The position numbers and the translations under genes were made by a program. A stretch of 64,000 nt of DNA, taken from positions 1 to 64,000 of the forward strand of contig DEIB01000007.1 of assembly GCA_002352215.1 (NCBI GenBank), written 5' to 3'. The first letter of the stretch is position 1; the number at the start of each line of letters is the position of its first letter. Under the pieces are notes generated by a model that saw nothing but the letters and a program-made list of their open reading frames with translations, was not told where the DNA came from and did no database searches. Shown here piece after piece: positions 15,406 through 25,238 of this stretch. This stretch comes from Chthonomonas sp. UBA2785 (lineage in GTDB: Bacteria; Armatimonadota; Fimbriimonadia; Fimbriimonadales; Fimbriimonadaceae).

Positions 15406-15845
15406 AAACCACCACACCCCCTCGACCCCAAGTGACTTCGCCCAGCCGGCCCACCACCACTGCCCGCCCGCGCGCGGTTCGGGTGGCGGTACCGGTTGCC
15501 GCTCCGGCGCCCACCCCGGCCCGTAGCCGAGCCCGCGCGAACTCAAATGCTTGGATCTGGGCGGCCGGGGCGTTCTTCGTGGCCTTTGCCAGCAGCACAC
15601 TCACGGCGGAATCGCAGTCGGCCCGCCAACGCGCCGAAGCAGACCGCATGCGCCACGAACTGAGCGCCATCCGGTCGGAATCCGATTTGCTCACCGACCA
15701 AATCCAGATGCGTACCAATACGGATGCCTGGGAAACCTACGCCGCCGGCAATGGCATGCGCTACGTGGGCGCCCCGGAAGAAACGGAAGAAGAACTGGCC
15801 GCTCAGGCGAACACGCAAGCCCAAGGAGGTGCCAACCGTGACTAA
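15402..15845 (+). CDS. FtsL-like division protein
   Basis: 147 residues at the ftsL position between rsmH and the penicillin-binding protein. A Pro/Thr/Arg/Ala-rich cytoplasmic tail of about 45 residues comes first, then one membrane helix (WIWAAGAFFVAFAS near 50-65), then a helix with coiled-coil heptads (RQRAEADRMRHELSAIRSE). This is the FtsL layout, identified by position and topology, as FtsL sequences diverge quickly. No separate ftsB is seen in the cluster. The stop overlaps the next start by 8 nt. Confidence 0.75.
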   Translation: MKTTTPPRPQVTSPSRPTTTARPRAVRVAVPVAAPAPTPARSRARANSNAWIWAAGAFFVAFASSTLTAESQSARQRAEADRMRHELSAIRSESDLLTDQIQMRTNTDAWETYAAGNGMRYVGAPEETEEELAAQANTQAQGGANRD

Positions 15846-17535
15846 TTCTCCGCGCCGACTCAACCAGAACGTGCTGCGCTCGCGCTCCACCACGGGCGCC
15901 ATCGCGCTCGGCTGTCTGGCCATTGCCTGCGTCGGCAGTCAGGCATACGCCCAACTCATGCGCCCCGAGCCCGCTGCCAAGCGCCACAGCACGAGCGAGA
16001 AAACCGTAATGCGCGGCACGCTCTTGAGCGCGGACGGAGAAGTGCTGGCCGAGACCACGCCGAGCTACGAACTGCGCCTGGATGATCGCCGCAGCCCCAT
16101 GAGCTACGCCTTTTATGCCGATCTGGCCGCTGCCACGGGCCTGGGCATGGTCGAATTCGATCGCCCTCGCAACAACGGCGAGTTCGTCCGCCGCTGGAAT
16201 GTGGAATTAAGCTCTGAGCGCACTCGACAAGTCGAAGCCGTGAAGAAGCGCTGGAAGGCCGACGGTCTTTCGCTGGAACGCCGCGAAACCCGCCGCTACC
16301 CGGCCGGCCGCGACGCCATCAGTGCCGTGGGTTACTTCAACCCCGAAATCGAGATTGACGGCAACCCGTTTTTGATTGGAGCCGAGCGCTCCGCCGATGC
16401 CATGCTGTCGCAGGAGGGTGTCCGGCCCGGTCGCGGAAAGTCCGTGACTCTGACCCTCGACACCCAACTGCAACAAGAGGCCATGCGTGTCATCACCCAG
16501 GCGGTGGAACGACACAAAGCCACCGGCGGGGCCGTGATTGTGATGGACCTGTACACCGGAGACCTTCTGGCCCTGGCCAGCGCTCCCGTGTTTAACCCCT
16601 ACAGTCGCGATCCGCAGGAGCGCTCGGGCTACAACTACGCCTACACCAACCCGTACGAGCCGGGCTCGATCATGAAGCCGATCACCGAGGCCCTCGCCTT
16701 GGAAACCGGCCAGGTGGGCGAGAACTGGTCGTACGAGTGCGACGGCGCCATGACCGTGTCGGGCCACTCCATCCGCTGCACGCACGTGCACGGCCACGTC
16801 GGCCTCAACCAAGCCATGGAAGTCAGTTGCAACGGCGCCGCCATGACGTGGGGGGCCACCGTCGGCCACGAGCGCATGAGCCGCTTCTTTGAAGAAAGCG
16901 AACTACTCAAGCGGCCGGGGCTCGGCCTGGGCGGGGAATCCATTGGCGTCATCCAAGAGGACGATGCCAAGCGGCTCCAACTCGCCACCTGGTCCATCGG
17001 GCAGTCGGTTCAGCTCACGCCCATCCGCATGGCCAGCCTGTATTCCATCCTCGCCAACGATGGTTTGTATACGCCGCCGAACATCATCGCCAAGGTGGAC
17101 GGGATGCCGTATCAGCGGCCCGCGCCGCGATCGGTGATCGAAGCCAAGGCGGCTCGGCGTGCCTTCCAAAGCATGATTGGGGTCATTGAGTCGGACAACG
17201 GAACCGGTAAGCACTTGCGCCTGAATGGGGTGCCGCTCGCCGGAAAAACGGGCACCGCCCAAAAGACGGTGAACGGGGTGACGCGGGGCAGTAAGAACTA
17301 CGTCGCCAACTTTGCGGGCGTGGTGCCCGCCGACAATCCCCGTGCGGTGATTGTGGTGGTGGTGGATGACCCGAAGGACGGCCAGTACTACGGCGGCCAG
17401 GTTTCGGGGCCGGTGTTCCGCGAGATGGCGCAAGCCGTCATGCGCATGCCGCAGCGCCGCACCATCCCGGGGCCTAGTCTTGAGGTCGAGGCCGAGCGGC
17501 TTCCGGCCCGCCCCAGCGGTACGATGACGCCATGA
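15838..17535 (+). CDS. ftsI: septal penicillin-binding protein (FtsI/PBP2b-type transpeptidase)
   Basis: Class B PBP, about 565 residues, cross-linking septal peptidoglycan with FtsW. A short cytoplasmic N-terminus, one membrane helix (IALGCLAIACVGSQAYA), the dimerisation domain with VMRGTLLSADGEVLAE, then the transpeptidase domain: SxxK as GSIMKP near residue 280, SxN as VSCNGAAM near 330 and KTGT as LAGKTGTAQ near 468. No PASTA domains. AAGGAGG precedes the GTG at 15838, which lies inside the end of ftsL; the longer frame upstream is ftsL coding sequence. ATGA overlap with murE. I assign FtsI over Spo-type by position. Confidence 0.93.
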   Translation: MTNSPRRLNQNVLRSRSTTGAIALGCLAIACVGSQAYAQLMRPEPAAKRHSTSEKTVMRGTLLSADGEVLAETTPSYELRLDDRRSPMSYAFYADLAAATGLGMVEFDRPRNNGEFVRRWNVELSSERTRQVEAVKKRWKADGLSLERRETRRYPAGRDAISAVGYFNPEIEIDGNPFLIGAERSADAMLSQEGVRPGRGKSVTLTLDTQLQQEAMRVITQAVERHKATGGAVIVMDLYTGDLLALASAPVFNPYSRDPQERSGYNYAYTNPYEPGSIMKPITEALALETGQVGENWSYECDGAMTVSGHSIRCTHVHGHVGLNQAMEVSCNGAAMTWGATVGHERMSRFFEESELLKRPGLGLGGESIGVIQEDDAKRLQLATWSIGQSVQLTPIRMASLYSILANDGLYTPPNIIAKVDGMPYQRPAPRSVIEAKAARRAFQSMIGVIESDNGTGKHLRLNGVPLAGKTGTAQKTVNGVTRGSKNYVANFAGVVPADNPRAVIVVVVDDPKDGQYYGGQVSGPVFREMAQAVMRMPQRRTIPGPSLEVEAERLPARPSGTMTP

Positions 17536-19019
17536 GCTTCACCCTCCGGGGTTTGTCTTTGGCTTCTGGTTTGGCCTCCGCCCGCATGGTGGGCGGGGAC
17601 CGTGAGATCACGTCCGTCACCGCCGATTCCCGCGCGGTGGGTGCTGGTTCGTTGTGGGTGGCAATGCCGTCTGCCCGACGGGATACGCACGAGTTCTTGC
17701 CCGATGTGGCGTCAGCGGGGGCCAGCGCCGTGGTGGTGCGCGAGGAGTCGGCCCTGGCCCGGGCGCAAGAACTGGGTCTCGATGCGATCTTGGTGACCCG
17801 CACGGGGCGCGAGTGGCACCAAGATCTGGCGCAGCTGATTGCGCCGGTATGTGGCAACCCGGGCCGCGAGTTGGAGCTCTATGCCGTGACCGGCACCAAT
17901 GGCAAAACATCCACCGCGATTTTCTTGGCCCAGATGATGGGGTGCCAATACATGGGCACCCTGGGGTACGGCTCGCCGGACGCCCTGAGCACGCTGGAGA
18001 ACACCACGCCCTTCCCGGTGGAGCTTCAGAACCTGCTGGGCGGCATGGCGCGGGGCGGCGCCCGCACCGTGGCGATGGAAGTGAGCAGCCACGCGCTGGA
18101 AGAGGCCCGGGTGGCTGGTCTCGGATTTGACGTGAGTGTGCTGACCCACCTGAGCCAAGATCACCTGGATTACCACGGCACGATGGAGGCTTATGCGGCC
18201 GCCAAGAAGCGGCTCTTTACCGAATGGGCGGATGTAGCCCGCGGCCTGGGCAAGCAACCTCGCTTTGCGCTCAACATCAGCGACCCCTACGGCGCGGCGT
18301 GGCTCGCCGACGTGCCCGATGCCATCACCTACGGCACCGCCGATGCCCACGTCGAAGTGCACGCCTCGGAGATGCGCGTGGATTCGATGGTGTTAGATGT
18401 CCGCACGCCTTCGGGTTCATTCCGAGTACGGCCGGGAGTGGGTGGTGTCTTCCACCGCGAAAACTTTGCCAGTGCGATTGCCGCCCGGGTGGCGGGGGGC
18501 GCCTCCAACGCCGACCTCGAACAAGAACTGGCCCGCGTGACGCCCGTGAGGGGCCGTTTTGAACCCGTCCCCAACGATCTTGGCCTCGATATCATCGTGG
18601 ATTACGCCCACACGCCGGATGCTCTCACGCAGCTTCTCCGAAGTGTGCGCGCGCTGCAACCCCAGCGGATCATTGCCGTCTTTGGTTGCGGTGGCGACCG
18701 CGACCGCACCAAGCGTCCGAAGATGGCGGCGGCGGTGGCGGCCGATGCCGACCTGGCCGTGGTGACCAGCGACAACCCCCGCACCGAGGACCCGCACGCC
18801 ATCTTGCAGGACGTGGTGGCGGGCATCCCGACGGGTTTCCCGCACGAAGTGGTGGCGGATCGCCCCGAGGCGATCGCCCGTGCTGTGGCCCTCGCTCAGC
18901 CTGGCGACATCGTGGTGATTGCGGGCAAAGGCCACGAGGATTACCAAATCATCGGCCACACGAAGTACCCCATGGATGACCGCGATCTGGTCCGCGCCGG
19001 ACTGGAGGCGCGCCGGTGA
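17532..19019 (+). CDS. murE: UDP-MurNAc-L-Ala-D-Glu:meso-diaminopimelate ligase
   Basis: Adds the third stem-peptide residue in the cytoplasm, 495 residues. ATP loop GTNGKTSTAIF near residue 120, SSHALEEARV near 182, HLSQDHLDYHGTME near 205. The C-terminal substrate motif is DNPR (VTSDNPRTEDP near 415), which in this family goes with meso-DAP, so the wall should be DAP-type. ATGA overlap upstream, GTGA overlap with murF. Confidence 0.94.
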   Translation: MSFTLRGLSLASGLASARMVGGDREITSVTADSRAVGAGSLWVAMPSARRDTHEFLPDVASAGASAVVVREESALARAQELGLDAILVTRTGREWHQDLAQLIAPVCGNPGRELELYAVTGTNGKTSTAIFLAQMMGCQYMGTLGYGSPDALSTLENTTPFPVELQNLLGGMARGGARTVAMEVSSHALEEARVAGLGFDVSVLTHLSQDHLDYHGTMEAYAAAKKRLFTEWADVARGLGKQPRFALNISDPYGAAWLADVPDAITYGTADAHVEVHASEMRVDSMVLDVRTPSGSFRVRPGVGGVFHRENFASAIAARVAGGASNADLEQELARVTPVRGRFEPVPNDLGLDIIVDYAHTPDALTQLLRSVRALQPQRIIAVFGCGGDRDRTKRPKMAAAVAADADLAVVTSDNPRTEDPHAILQDVVAGIPTGFPHEVVADRPEAIARAVALAQPGDIVVIAGKGHEDYQIIGHTKYPMDDRDLVRAGLEARR

Positions 19020-20368
19020 ATCTAACCTCCGCCGAACTCGCTGCTCGCCTCGGCGGGGTGTTGCACGGCCCTTCCACGGACCTCACCAAGTTCGCCACCG
19101 ACAGCCGCGAAGCCGGCCCGGGCACTGCATTCCTATGCATCCAAGGCGCGCAAGTGGATGGCCACACGTTCTGGCCGCAAGCCCTTGCCCAAGGGGCCGC
19201 CGTGGCCGTGGCGGAGCGCGAAGTCGAAGAACCCTACATCCTCGTGCCGAACCTGGTGGAGGCCCTGGCCAACCTCGGCCGCAGTTGGCGGGCCGAGTGG
19301 TCGCACCCGGTCATCGGCATCACCGGCAGCAACGGAAAAACCACCACCAAGGAACTGATCGCCGCCGCGCTGCGCTCCCGGGGGCCGGTGCTCAAGAGCC
19401 CGGGTAACCGCAACACCGAATACACCTCGCCGCTGGTGTGGGCGGAGGCGGCGGGCAAGGGCATTGCCGTAATTGAGATGGCGATGCGTGGCTTCGGGCA
19501 AATCGCGCACCTGGCCCGCATTCACCAGCCAACCCTGGGGATCATCACCGGTATCGGCACCGCCCACGCCGAGATGGTAGGCAACCGCGAAGGCATCTGC
19601 CGCGCCAAGAGCGAACTTCTGCAGGCCCTACCCACGAACGGCCTGAGCATCCTGCCCGCCGATGACGACTTCATCCAAGACCTCCGCGCGGCCGCCCCCG
19701 GGCCGGTGCGCACTTTCGGTTTTGCTCCCGAATCCGATGTGGTCATCACCGGCTACCGCGCGCTCAGCCTCACGGCCTGCCAAGTCGCGGTGCGCGTAGA
19801 TGGCACGCCCTACGAGTTTGAGCTGCCCACGGTGGGGCGGCACAACGCTAAGAACGCCGCCGCCGCCATTGCCGTGGCCACGGCGGTGGGCATCGACCCC
19901 GCCACCGCCATTGCGGACCTCGCCCACGCCGAGTGGCCGCCCATGCGCCTCGAAATCCGCGAGCGCAACGGCGTGACGATCATCGTGGACACCTATAACG
20001 CCAGCCCGGATAGCACCGTCGCCGCCATCCGCAGCCTGCGCGAAGCCCCCATCGCGGGTCGCCGCCTGGCCGTTCTGGGTGAGATGCGCGAACTCGGTGA
20101 CTTCTCCGAGGGCGGGCACCGCCTCGTTGGCCGCGCGCTCATGGAATCCGAACTGGACGCCGTGCTCCTCACGGGTGGTCCCACCAAGTTCATCGAAAGC
20201 GAAGCCGTGCAAGCGGGATTCCCGCCCGAGCGGATCCAATCCCTCGATGCCCCCGACCCGGTGGCCATCCACACCTGGATGCAGCAGGCCCAACCCGGCG
20301 ACGCGATCCTCCTCAAAGGCAGCCGCGCCCTCGGCCTCGAACGCGCCCTGGAGGTCGCGCCGGAATGA
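19016..20368 (+). CDS. murF: UDP-MurNAc-tripeptide:D-Ala-D-Ala ligase
   Basis: Completes the UDP-MurNAc-pentapeptide, 450 residues. The ATP loop is GITGSNGKTTTKEL near residue 98, with the Mur ligase centre around GIGTAHAEMVGN and the C-terminal domain holding VDTYNASPDS. It starts at a GTG overlapping the murE stop and ends in an ATGA overlap with mraY, so it is translationally coupled on both sides. Confidence 0.94.
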   Translation: MNLTSAELAARLGGVLHGPSTDLTKFATDSREAGPGTAFLCIQGAQVDGHTFWPQALAQGAAVAVAEREVEEPYILVPNLVEALANLGRSWRAEWSHPVIGITGSNGKTTTKELIAAALRSRGPVLKSPGNRNTEYTSPLVWAEAAGKGIAVIEMAMRGFGQIAHLARIHQPTLGIITGIGTAHAEMVGNREGICRAKSELLQALPTNGLSILPADDDFIQDLRAAAPGPVRTFGFAPESDVVITGYRALSLTACQVAVRVDGTPYEFELPTVGRHNAKNAAAAIAVATAVGIDPATAIADLAHAEWPPMRLEIRERNGVTIIVDTYNASPDSTVAAIRSLREAPIAGRRLAVLGEMRELGDFSEGGHRLVGRALMESELDAVLLTGGPTKFIESEAVQAGFPPERIQSLDAPDPVAIHTWMQQAQPGDAILLKGSRALGLERALEVAPE

Positions 20369-21426
20369 AGCCCGAGCATTTTCTCATCCCCCTGGCCGTG
20401 GCGTCGGTCTTTGCCCCGCTCTGGATGGCCGCCCTCCGCGCCATGCGCAGCGGCCAAAACGTGAGTGCCCACCTGGCCGAGCACGCCCACAAGCAGGGAA
20501 CCCCCACCATGGGCGGCATGATTATGCTGGTAGCGATGCTGGTCGGGTGCGCCGTCAGCATCCCCGCGCCCTACAACATTTCGGCCCTCGCGCTGGTTCT
20601 CGGGTTTGGCGCGGTGGGCTTCATTGACGACTACGTGGTGCCCCGCCGGGTGCAGGGTTCGCGCGGGTTGGGCTGGAAACCCAAACTCGCCATGCAGGTG
20701 GCGGCCAGCGTCGGTAGCTTGTGGCTGGGCGGCTTCCGCGAGGTCACGCCCTTCCTCATCGGGGTTTTCCTCCTGCTCTTTATGAGCAATGCCTACAACT
20801 TTGCCGACGGCCTCGATGCCCTGGCGGGTGGCCTCGGCGTCATCCTTGCGGGCACACTGGGTTTGTGGGCGTGGGCCACCGGCAACACCCCCATCGCCAT
20901 CGCCATGGGCGTACTGGGGGTCGGGTTCTTGCCGTTCCTGGCGTTCAATCGTCCGAAGGCCAAGGTGTTCATGGGCGACGTCGGCGCGCTGCCCATCGGG
21001 GCCCTCTTTGGCTGGGCGTTCTTGCTCCTGGGCACCAACGCGCAGGGGCAAATCATGCCCGCCGCCTTCTGGCCGCTGCTGGTCATCTCCATTGTGATGC
21101 TGATCGAGCTCATCCCCGTGCCGCTCCAAATCGCCAGTGTGAAGCTGCGCGGCAAGCGGATGTTCTCGTTCAAGACGCCGGTGCACCACGGTTTCCAGAG
21201 TGCGGGCTGGCTGGAACCGCGCATCGTCGCGATGTTCTATGTGGTGCAGATCCTCGTCAGTGCCGTCGGGCTGGCGATGTTCGCCCCCACCCGCCCTTAC
21301 GCGCCGTATCTTGCCGCCGGCTTGCTCCTCATTCTTGTACTCAGTCCGTGGCGCTGGTCGCAGTGGGCCAAGGATAAGGTCAAGCCCGCCGAACCCGCGC
21401 CCCACGCCGCCCCGGGAGAAGCCTGA
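20365..21426 (+). CDS. mraY: phospho-N-acetylmuramoyl-pentapeptide transferase
   Basis: Integral membrane enzyme making lipid I, 353 residues with about ten membrane segments. It has the KQGTPTMGGMIM segment near residue 46, the aspartate pair region FIDDYVV near 88, NAYNFADGLDALAGG near 142, and the HHGFQ-type loop (PVHHGFQSAGW) near 275, all hallmarks of MraY. TGATG overlap with murD. Confidence 0.94.
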   Translation: MKPEHFLIPLAVASVFAPLWMAALRAMRSGQNVSAHLAEHAHKQGTPTMGGMIMLVAMLVGCAVSIPAPYNISALALVLGFGAVGFIDDYVVPRRVQGSRGLGWKPKLAMQVAASVGSLWLGGFREVTPFLIGVFLLLFMSNAYNFADGLDALAGGLGVILAGTLGLWAWATGNTPIAIAMGVLGVGFLPFLAFNRPKAKVFMGDVGALPIGALFGWAFLLLGTNAQGQIMPAAFWPLLVISIVMLIELIPVPLQIASVKLRGKRMFSFKTPVHHGFQSAGWLEPRIVAMFYVVQILVSAVGLAMFAPTRPYAPYLAAGLLLILVLSPWRWSQWAKDKVKPAEPAPHAAPGEA

Positions 21427-22748
21427 TGCGGCTGGCCGTTCTTGGTCTTGGGATTAGCGGGGTCGCGGTGGCCCGCGCCGCCGTGGAGAAGGGCTGGACG
21501 CCCGTGGTCTACGACGAACGCATGGCCGAAAGCCCGGCCACGCTCCGCAATCTGGATGCCCTCGGGGCCATAGGGGTGGAAGTCGTCACCGGCTGGTTTG
21601 GGCGGCTGGCCGATGACGAATACGATGTCCTGGTGGTCAGTCCGGGGTTCCCGCCGCAGCACCCGGCCATCCTGGCCGCCGACCGCGCGGGCAAGCCGGT
21701 GTGGGGCGAAATCGAGTTCGCGTTCCGTATTGCTAGGGCCCCCATGGTGGCCATCACCGGCACCAACGGCAAGAGCACAGTCACCGTCCTCACCTGGAAG
21801 CTCGTGAGCTCCAGCGGCCGCCGCACCTGGCTGGCGGGGAACATCGCCGGGAGTGGCTACTCCGAGCACACCCTCACCGATGCTGCGCGTCTCGCCGCCC
21901 CCGAGGACATCATCGTGGCCGAAATCAGCAGCGCCCAACTGGAACGCATTGACACCTTCGCCCCCCAAGCGGCCTGCGTGCTCAATGTCACCCCCGACCA
22001 CCTGGACCGCTATCCCGACTTCTCCACTTACCGCGCTACCAAGCTCAAGTTGCTGGACGCCGTGGCCGACGGTGGCACTATCGTCCGCATCGCGGGCGCC
22101 CCGGGACTCGAGGACCTCGACCCCGCTCGCCCTGAAGTCATTGTCAAAACCATCGAAGAAGCCAGCATCGCCGACCCCAACCTCGATCTCCCGGCGGGCA
22201 CGCCGCCGCTGAACTGGGATGATGTAGCCATCTACGGGCGCATCGGGCGCAGCAACTTCGCCGCTGCGTACCAACTCGCCTGCGCTGTGGTTCCGAACGT
22301 CGACCCCCACCTTGCCCTCCAGGGCTACACAGGCCTCACGCACCGCATGGAGCGAGTGGGAGAACGGGACAACATCCTGGTCATCAACAACTCGATGTGC
22401 ACCAACCCCGGGGCCGTCATCGCCAGCAGTCAATCGCTCAATCGGCCTCAAATCCTGCTCATGGGTGGGCACGACAAGGGCCTCGATTTCACTCCCGTTG
22501 CCGAATATCTCAAGACCCAACCCCACCAGGCCATCCTCTTCGGTCCGGTGACGGAGAAGTTCCGCGCTTGCCTGGATGCGCCCCACGTTCCCGATTTACC
22601 GGCGGCCTTTGCCTTGGCTGTCGAAAAATGTGCAAAAAAGGGGGCCATTCTTCTCGCTCCGGGTTGCGCTAGCGCCGAGCCATACGCTAACTTTAAGGAG
22701 CGCGGAGATCACTTCCGCGACATTGCCAAGGAATGGCTTGAAATATGA
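21426..22748 (+). CDS. murD: UDP-MurNAc-L-Ala:D-Glu ligase
   Basis: Adds D-glutamate to UDP-MurNAc-L-Ala, 440 residues. N-terminal Rossmann segment LGLGISGVAVARA, ATP loop GTNGKSTVTVLTW near residue 113, NVTPDHLDRYPDF near 187 and MGGHDKGLDF near 346. The position between mraY and ftsW is the classical one. ATGA overlap with ftsW. Confidence 0.94.
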   Translation: MRLAVLGLGISGVAVARAAVEKGWTPVVYDERMAESPATLRNLDALGAIGVEVVTGWFGRLADDEYDVLVVSPGFPPQHPAILAADRAGKPVWGEIEFAFRIARAPMVAITGTNGKSTVTVLTWKLVSSSGRRTWLAGNIAGSGYSEHTLTDAARLAAPEDIIVAEISSAQLERIDTFAPQAACVLNVTPDHLDRYPDFSTYRATKLKLLDAVADGGTIVRIAGAPGLEDLDPARPEVIVKTIEEASIADPNLDLPAGTPPLNWDDVAIYGRIGRSNFAAAYQLACAVVPNVDPHLALQGYTGLTHRMERVGERDNILVINNSMCTNPGAVIASSQSLNRPQILLMGGHDKGLDFTPVAEYLKTQPHQAILFGPVTEKFRACLDAPHVPDLPAAFALAVEKCAKKGAILLAPGCASAEPYANFKERGDHFRDIAKEWLEI

Positions 22749-24202
22749 CAAGGGTCACCGGACGCGACCCGCTATTGACCGCATTGGCGAGCCTCGCCAC
22801 GGTTCTTGGCGTGTTTTTTGTATGGAATGCGGCGTACGTGCAGAGCGCGGCCGAGGGAAGGGTTTTCCCGTGGGACCCCATCATCACCGTTTTCCAGTTC
22901 CTGTTCGTTGCCCTTCCGCTCTATTTGTGGATTAGCAGCCAAAAGGAATCTCGACTTCGCAAGCTCGTTCTGCCCGCTGGCATCCTCTCTTTCCTCCTCC
23001 TCGCGGCGGTTCCGCTGGTTGGGATCAAGCGCAACAACGCTCGCCGCTGGCTGGGCATCCACGATACGCCTTTGGTCATCCAACCGGCTGAGTTCGCCAA
23101 GCTCGGCATCGTTTTGGCGCTGGCCCTCGGCCTGGCGCTCTATTGGGAGCGCCGCGCCCAGCGCACGAACCCGAAGGCGCGCCTCATGCCCGGTTCCGCC
23201 AAGTACTGGGTGTGGCCCATGGTGGGCACCTTCATGATGGCGGGAGCCGTCATCGCGCAACCGGATATGGACACTGCCGCCGTGATGGCGATGATGGGCG
23301 TGCTGATGCTGTGGATGGGTGGCATCAATCGCCGCGTGGTCCTCAGCCTTCTCACCGGCGGCGTCGTGTTGCTGCTGGCCGTGGCGGCCACCGCCCCGTA
23401 CCGATTCGAGCGGATGATCAAGCACTTCGACCGCGAAAGCATTGCGGTGCGCGAGGGTGTGGGCTACCAAACCGCCATCAGCTCGGATGCCATTAACCGG
23501 GGCAACCTCTTTGGGGTGGGATTCACCGAAGGGCAAGCGAAGGTCAAGCTCCCCGAAGTCACGAGCGACTACATCATGACGACGGTGGGCGAAGAGTTCG
23601 GCTTCGTCGGCTTCCTCATGGCGTTCTGTGTCATCGCGGGCATCGTCTGTCGGCTTTGGTACCTGTCGCAAGGCATGAATGGCCTCTTCGGGCGGTTTGT
23701 GCTGCAAGGGCTGTGCGTGTGGATGGCCTTGCAGGCGGGGCTGAACCTGATGATGGCGAACGGCACCCTTTGGACCATGGGATTGCCGATGCCGTTCTTC
23801 AGCGACGGATTTTCCAGCTTGCTTGCGCTCTGGATTGGCCTGGGCGTGGCGCAGGCGTGCCTCCGCGAAGATGCGGCGTACGAACCCGTGGACGAGTCGT
23901 TCTTTGCCGAAGAAGAACGTCCTCGGCCGGTCAAGCGTGCCCGCCCAGTGCGGCGTCCGCAACCGGCTCCCGTGCGCAAGACCCGCCCTCAGACATTGGC
24001 GACTCGCCGCCCGGCTCCTCAAGTCAAGCGTCGTCCGGCGCCCCAACCGGTGCGCAAACCCGCCCCGCGACCCAGTGCCAAGGCGCCCGTGCGGCGTCCA
24101 ATGCCGGGGTCGCCTCAGTTCCAATCCATGCAAAGGGAGGCAGCCTATGCGTCTGGTCGTGACCGGCGGCGGAACGGGCGGACACGTCTACCCGGCGCTT
24201 GA
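22745..24202 (+). CDS. ftsW: lipid II polymerase FtsW with a long basic C-terminal tail
   Basis: SEDS-family glycosyltransferase working with the septal PBP, 485 residues. About ten membrane segments lie in the first 375 residues, including RWLGIHDTPLVIQPAEFAKL near 97 and the terminal LPMPFFSDGFSSLLA near 345. A cytoplasmic tail of about 100 residues follows, made largely of Arg, Pro, Lys and Ala in loosely repeated RPAPQ/VRKPAP-like units. Most FtsW proteins end soon after the last helix. The tail overlaps the start of murG by 56 nt, which means part of it is shaped by the murG reading frame. Confidence 0.92.
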   Translation: MTRVTGRDPLLTALASLATVLGVFFVWNAAYVQSAAEGRVFPWDPIITVFQFLFVALPLYLWISSQKESRLRKLVLPAGILSFLLLAAVPLVGIKRNNARRWLGIHDTPLVIQPAEFAKLGIVLALALGLALYWERRAQRTNPKARLMPGSAKYWVWPMVGTFMMAGAVIAQPDMDTAAVMAMMGVLMLWMGGINRRVVLSLLTGGVVLLLAVAATAPYRFERMIKHFDRESIAVREGVGYQTAISSDAINRGNLFGVGFTEGQAKVKLPEVTSDYIMTTVGEEFGFVGFLMAFCVIAGIVCRLWYLSQGMNGLFGRFVLQGLCVWMALQAGLNLMMANGTLWTMGLPMPFFSDGFSSLLALWIGLGVAQACLREDAAYEPVDESFFAEEERPRPVKRARPVRRPQPAPVRKTRPQTLATRRPAPQVKRRPAPQPVRKPAPRPSAKAPVRRPMPGSPQFQSMQREAAYASGRDRRRNGRTRLPGA

Positions 24203-25238
24203 GGTTGCGCTCGGCGCCCAGCGGCGCGAGTGGAACGTCCAGTATTTCGGGAGCATCCGAGGGCAAGAAGGCGACGCGTGTCAGCGCGTCGGCTTGCGCT
24301 TTACGGCCTTTGCCAGTGAGCCGGTGTATTCGCTCAAGACGTTCCGGGGCCTGCGGGCGCTGGTGCGGCTGTATCAAGCCAGCCTGCAGGCAGGGAAGGC
24401 CCTGCGCCGCGAAGGGGCGGAAGCCGTTTTTGCCACCGGGGGCTATTCCAGCGCGCCGGTCTTGCAGGCCGCCCAGCGTCTTGGCATTCCCACCGTTTTG
24501 CACGAGCAGAATGCCGTCCCTGGCCGTACGCAACAACTGATGTCGAAGCGGGCGGCGGCGGTTTGCACAGTGTTCGCCGAAGCCGAATCCCACTTTCCGG
24601 GGGCGCGCGTGGTGCGTACTGGTATGCCCGTGCGCAAGGCGCTGCGCGATAGCGCCCAGGGGCGACTCTTTGAAGAAGGCATCTCGCACAGCGCTCCGGT
24701 GGTGCTGGTAATGGGCGGTTCTCAGGGCAGTGCCGCGCTGAATGACGTCGCGCTGACTTGTGCAGCCCGCATGGCCCGCTCCGAAGTGCAGTGGATCCAC
24801 GTCACCGGACCCAAGCACTACGAAGAGACTCTGGCCTCCAGCAACAAACTCGCGATCAAGAGTGACTATTCCGTGCGCCCCTATTTGCAAGAGGACGACC
24901 TCGCCGCGGCCCTGTTCTCGTGTGCAGTGTGCGTGAGTCGAGCGGGCGCGGGGACCCTGGCCGAGCTGGCCGCCTTCCGCAAGCCCTCGATTCTCGTCCC
25001 GTTTCCCAGCGCATTTGGCGACCATCAAACGCGCAATGCTTCAGAATTTGTAGAGATGGGCGCGGCCGAATTGATCCCTCAAAGTGAACTCACGCCGGCA
25101 GGCCTCGAAGTGCGCATCCTTAAATGGCTGAGCGATGCCGATGCCGCTCGCCACGCCCGCGAAGCCTTGGCCCAATGGGATCGCCCGGACGCCACCGAGC
25201 TTGTGCTGGATGAGATTCAGCGGGCGGTGACCGCGTGA
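24147..25238 (+). CDS. murG: UDP-GlcNAc:lipid I N-acetylglucosaminyltransferase
   Basis: Makes lipid II on the inner face of the membrane, 363 residues. GGGTGGHVYPAL near residue 8, LHEQNAVPGRTQ near 123, LVMGGSQGSAALN near 190 and SRAGAGTLAELAAFRKP near 262 are the family motifs. AAAGGGAGG 6 nt before the ATG sets the start inside the ftsW reading frame. GTGA overlap with murC-ddl. Confidence 0.94.
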   Translation: MRLVVTGGGTGGHVYPALEVALGAQRREWNVQYFGSIRGQEGDACQRVGLRFTAFASEPVYSLKTFRGLRALVRLYQASLQAGKALRREGAEAVFATGGYSSAPVLQAAQRLGIPTVLHEQNAVPGRTQQLMSKRAAAVCTVFAEAESHFPGARVVRTGMPVRKALRDSAQGRLFEEGISHSAPVVLVMGGSQGSAALNDVALTCAARMARSEVQWIHVTGPKHYEETLASSNKLAIKSDYSVRPYLQEDDLAAALFSCAVCVSRAGAGTLAELAAFRKPSILVPFPSAFGDHQTRNASEFVEMGAAELIPQSELTPAGLEVRILKWLSDADAARHAREALAQWDRPDATELVLDEIQRAVTA

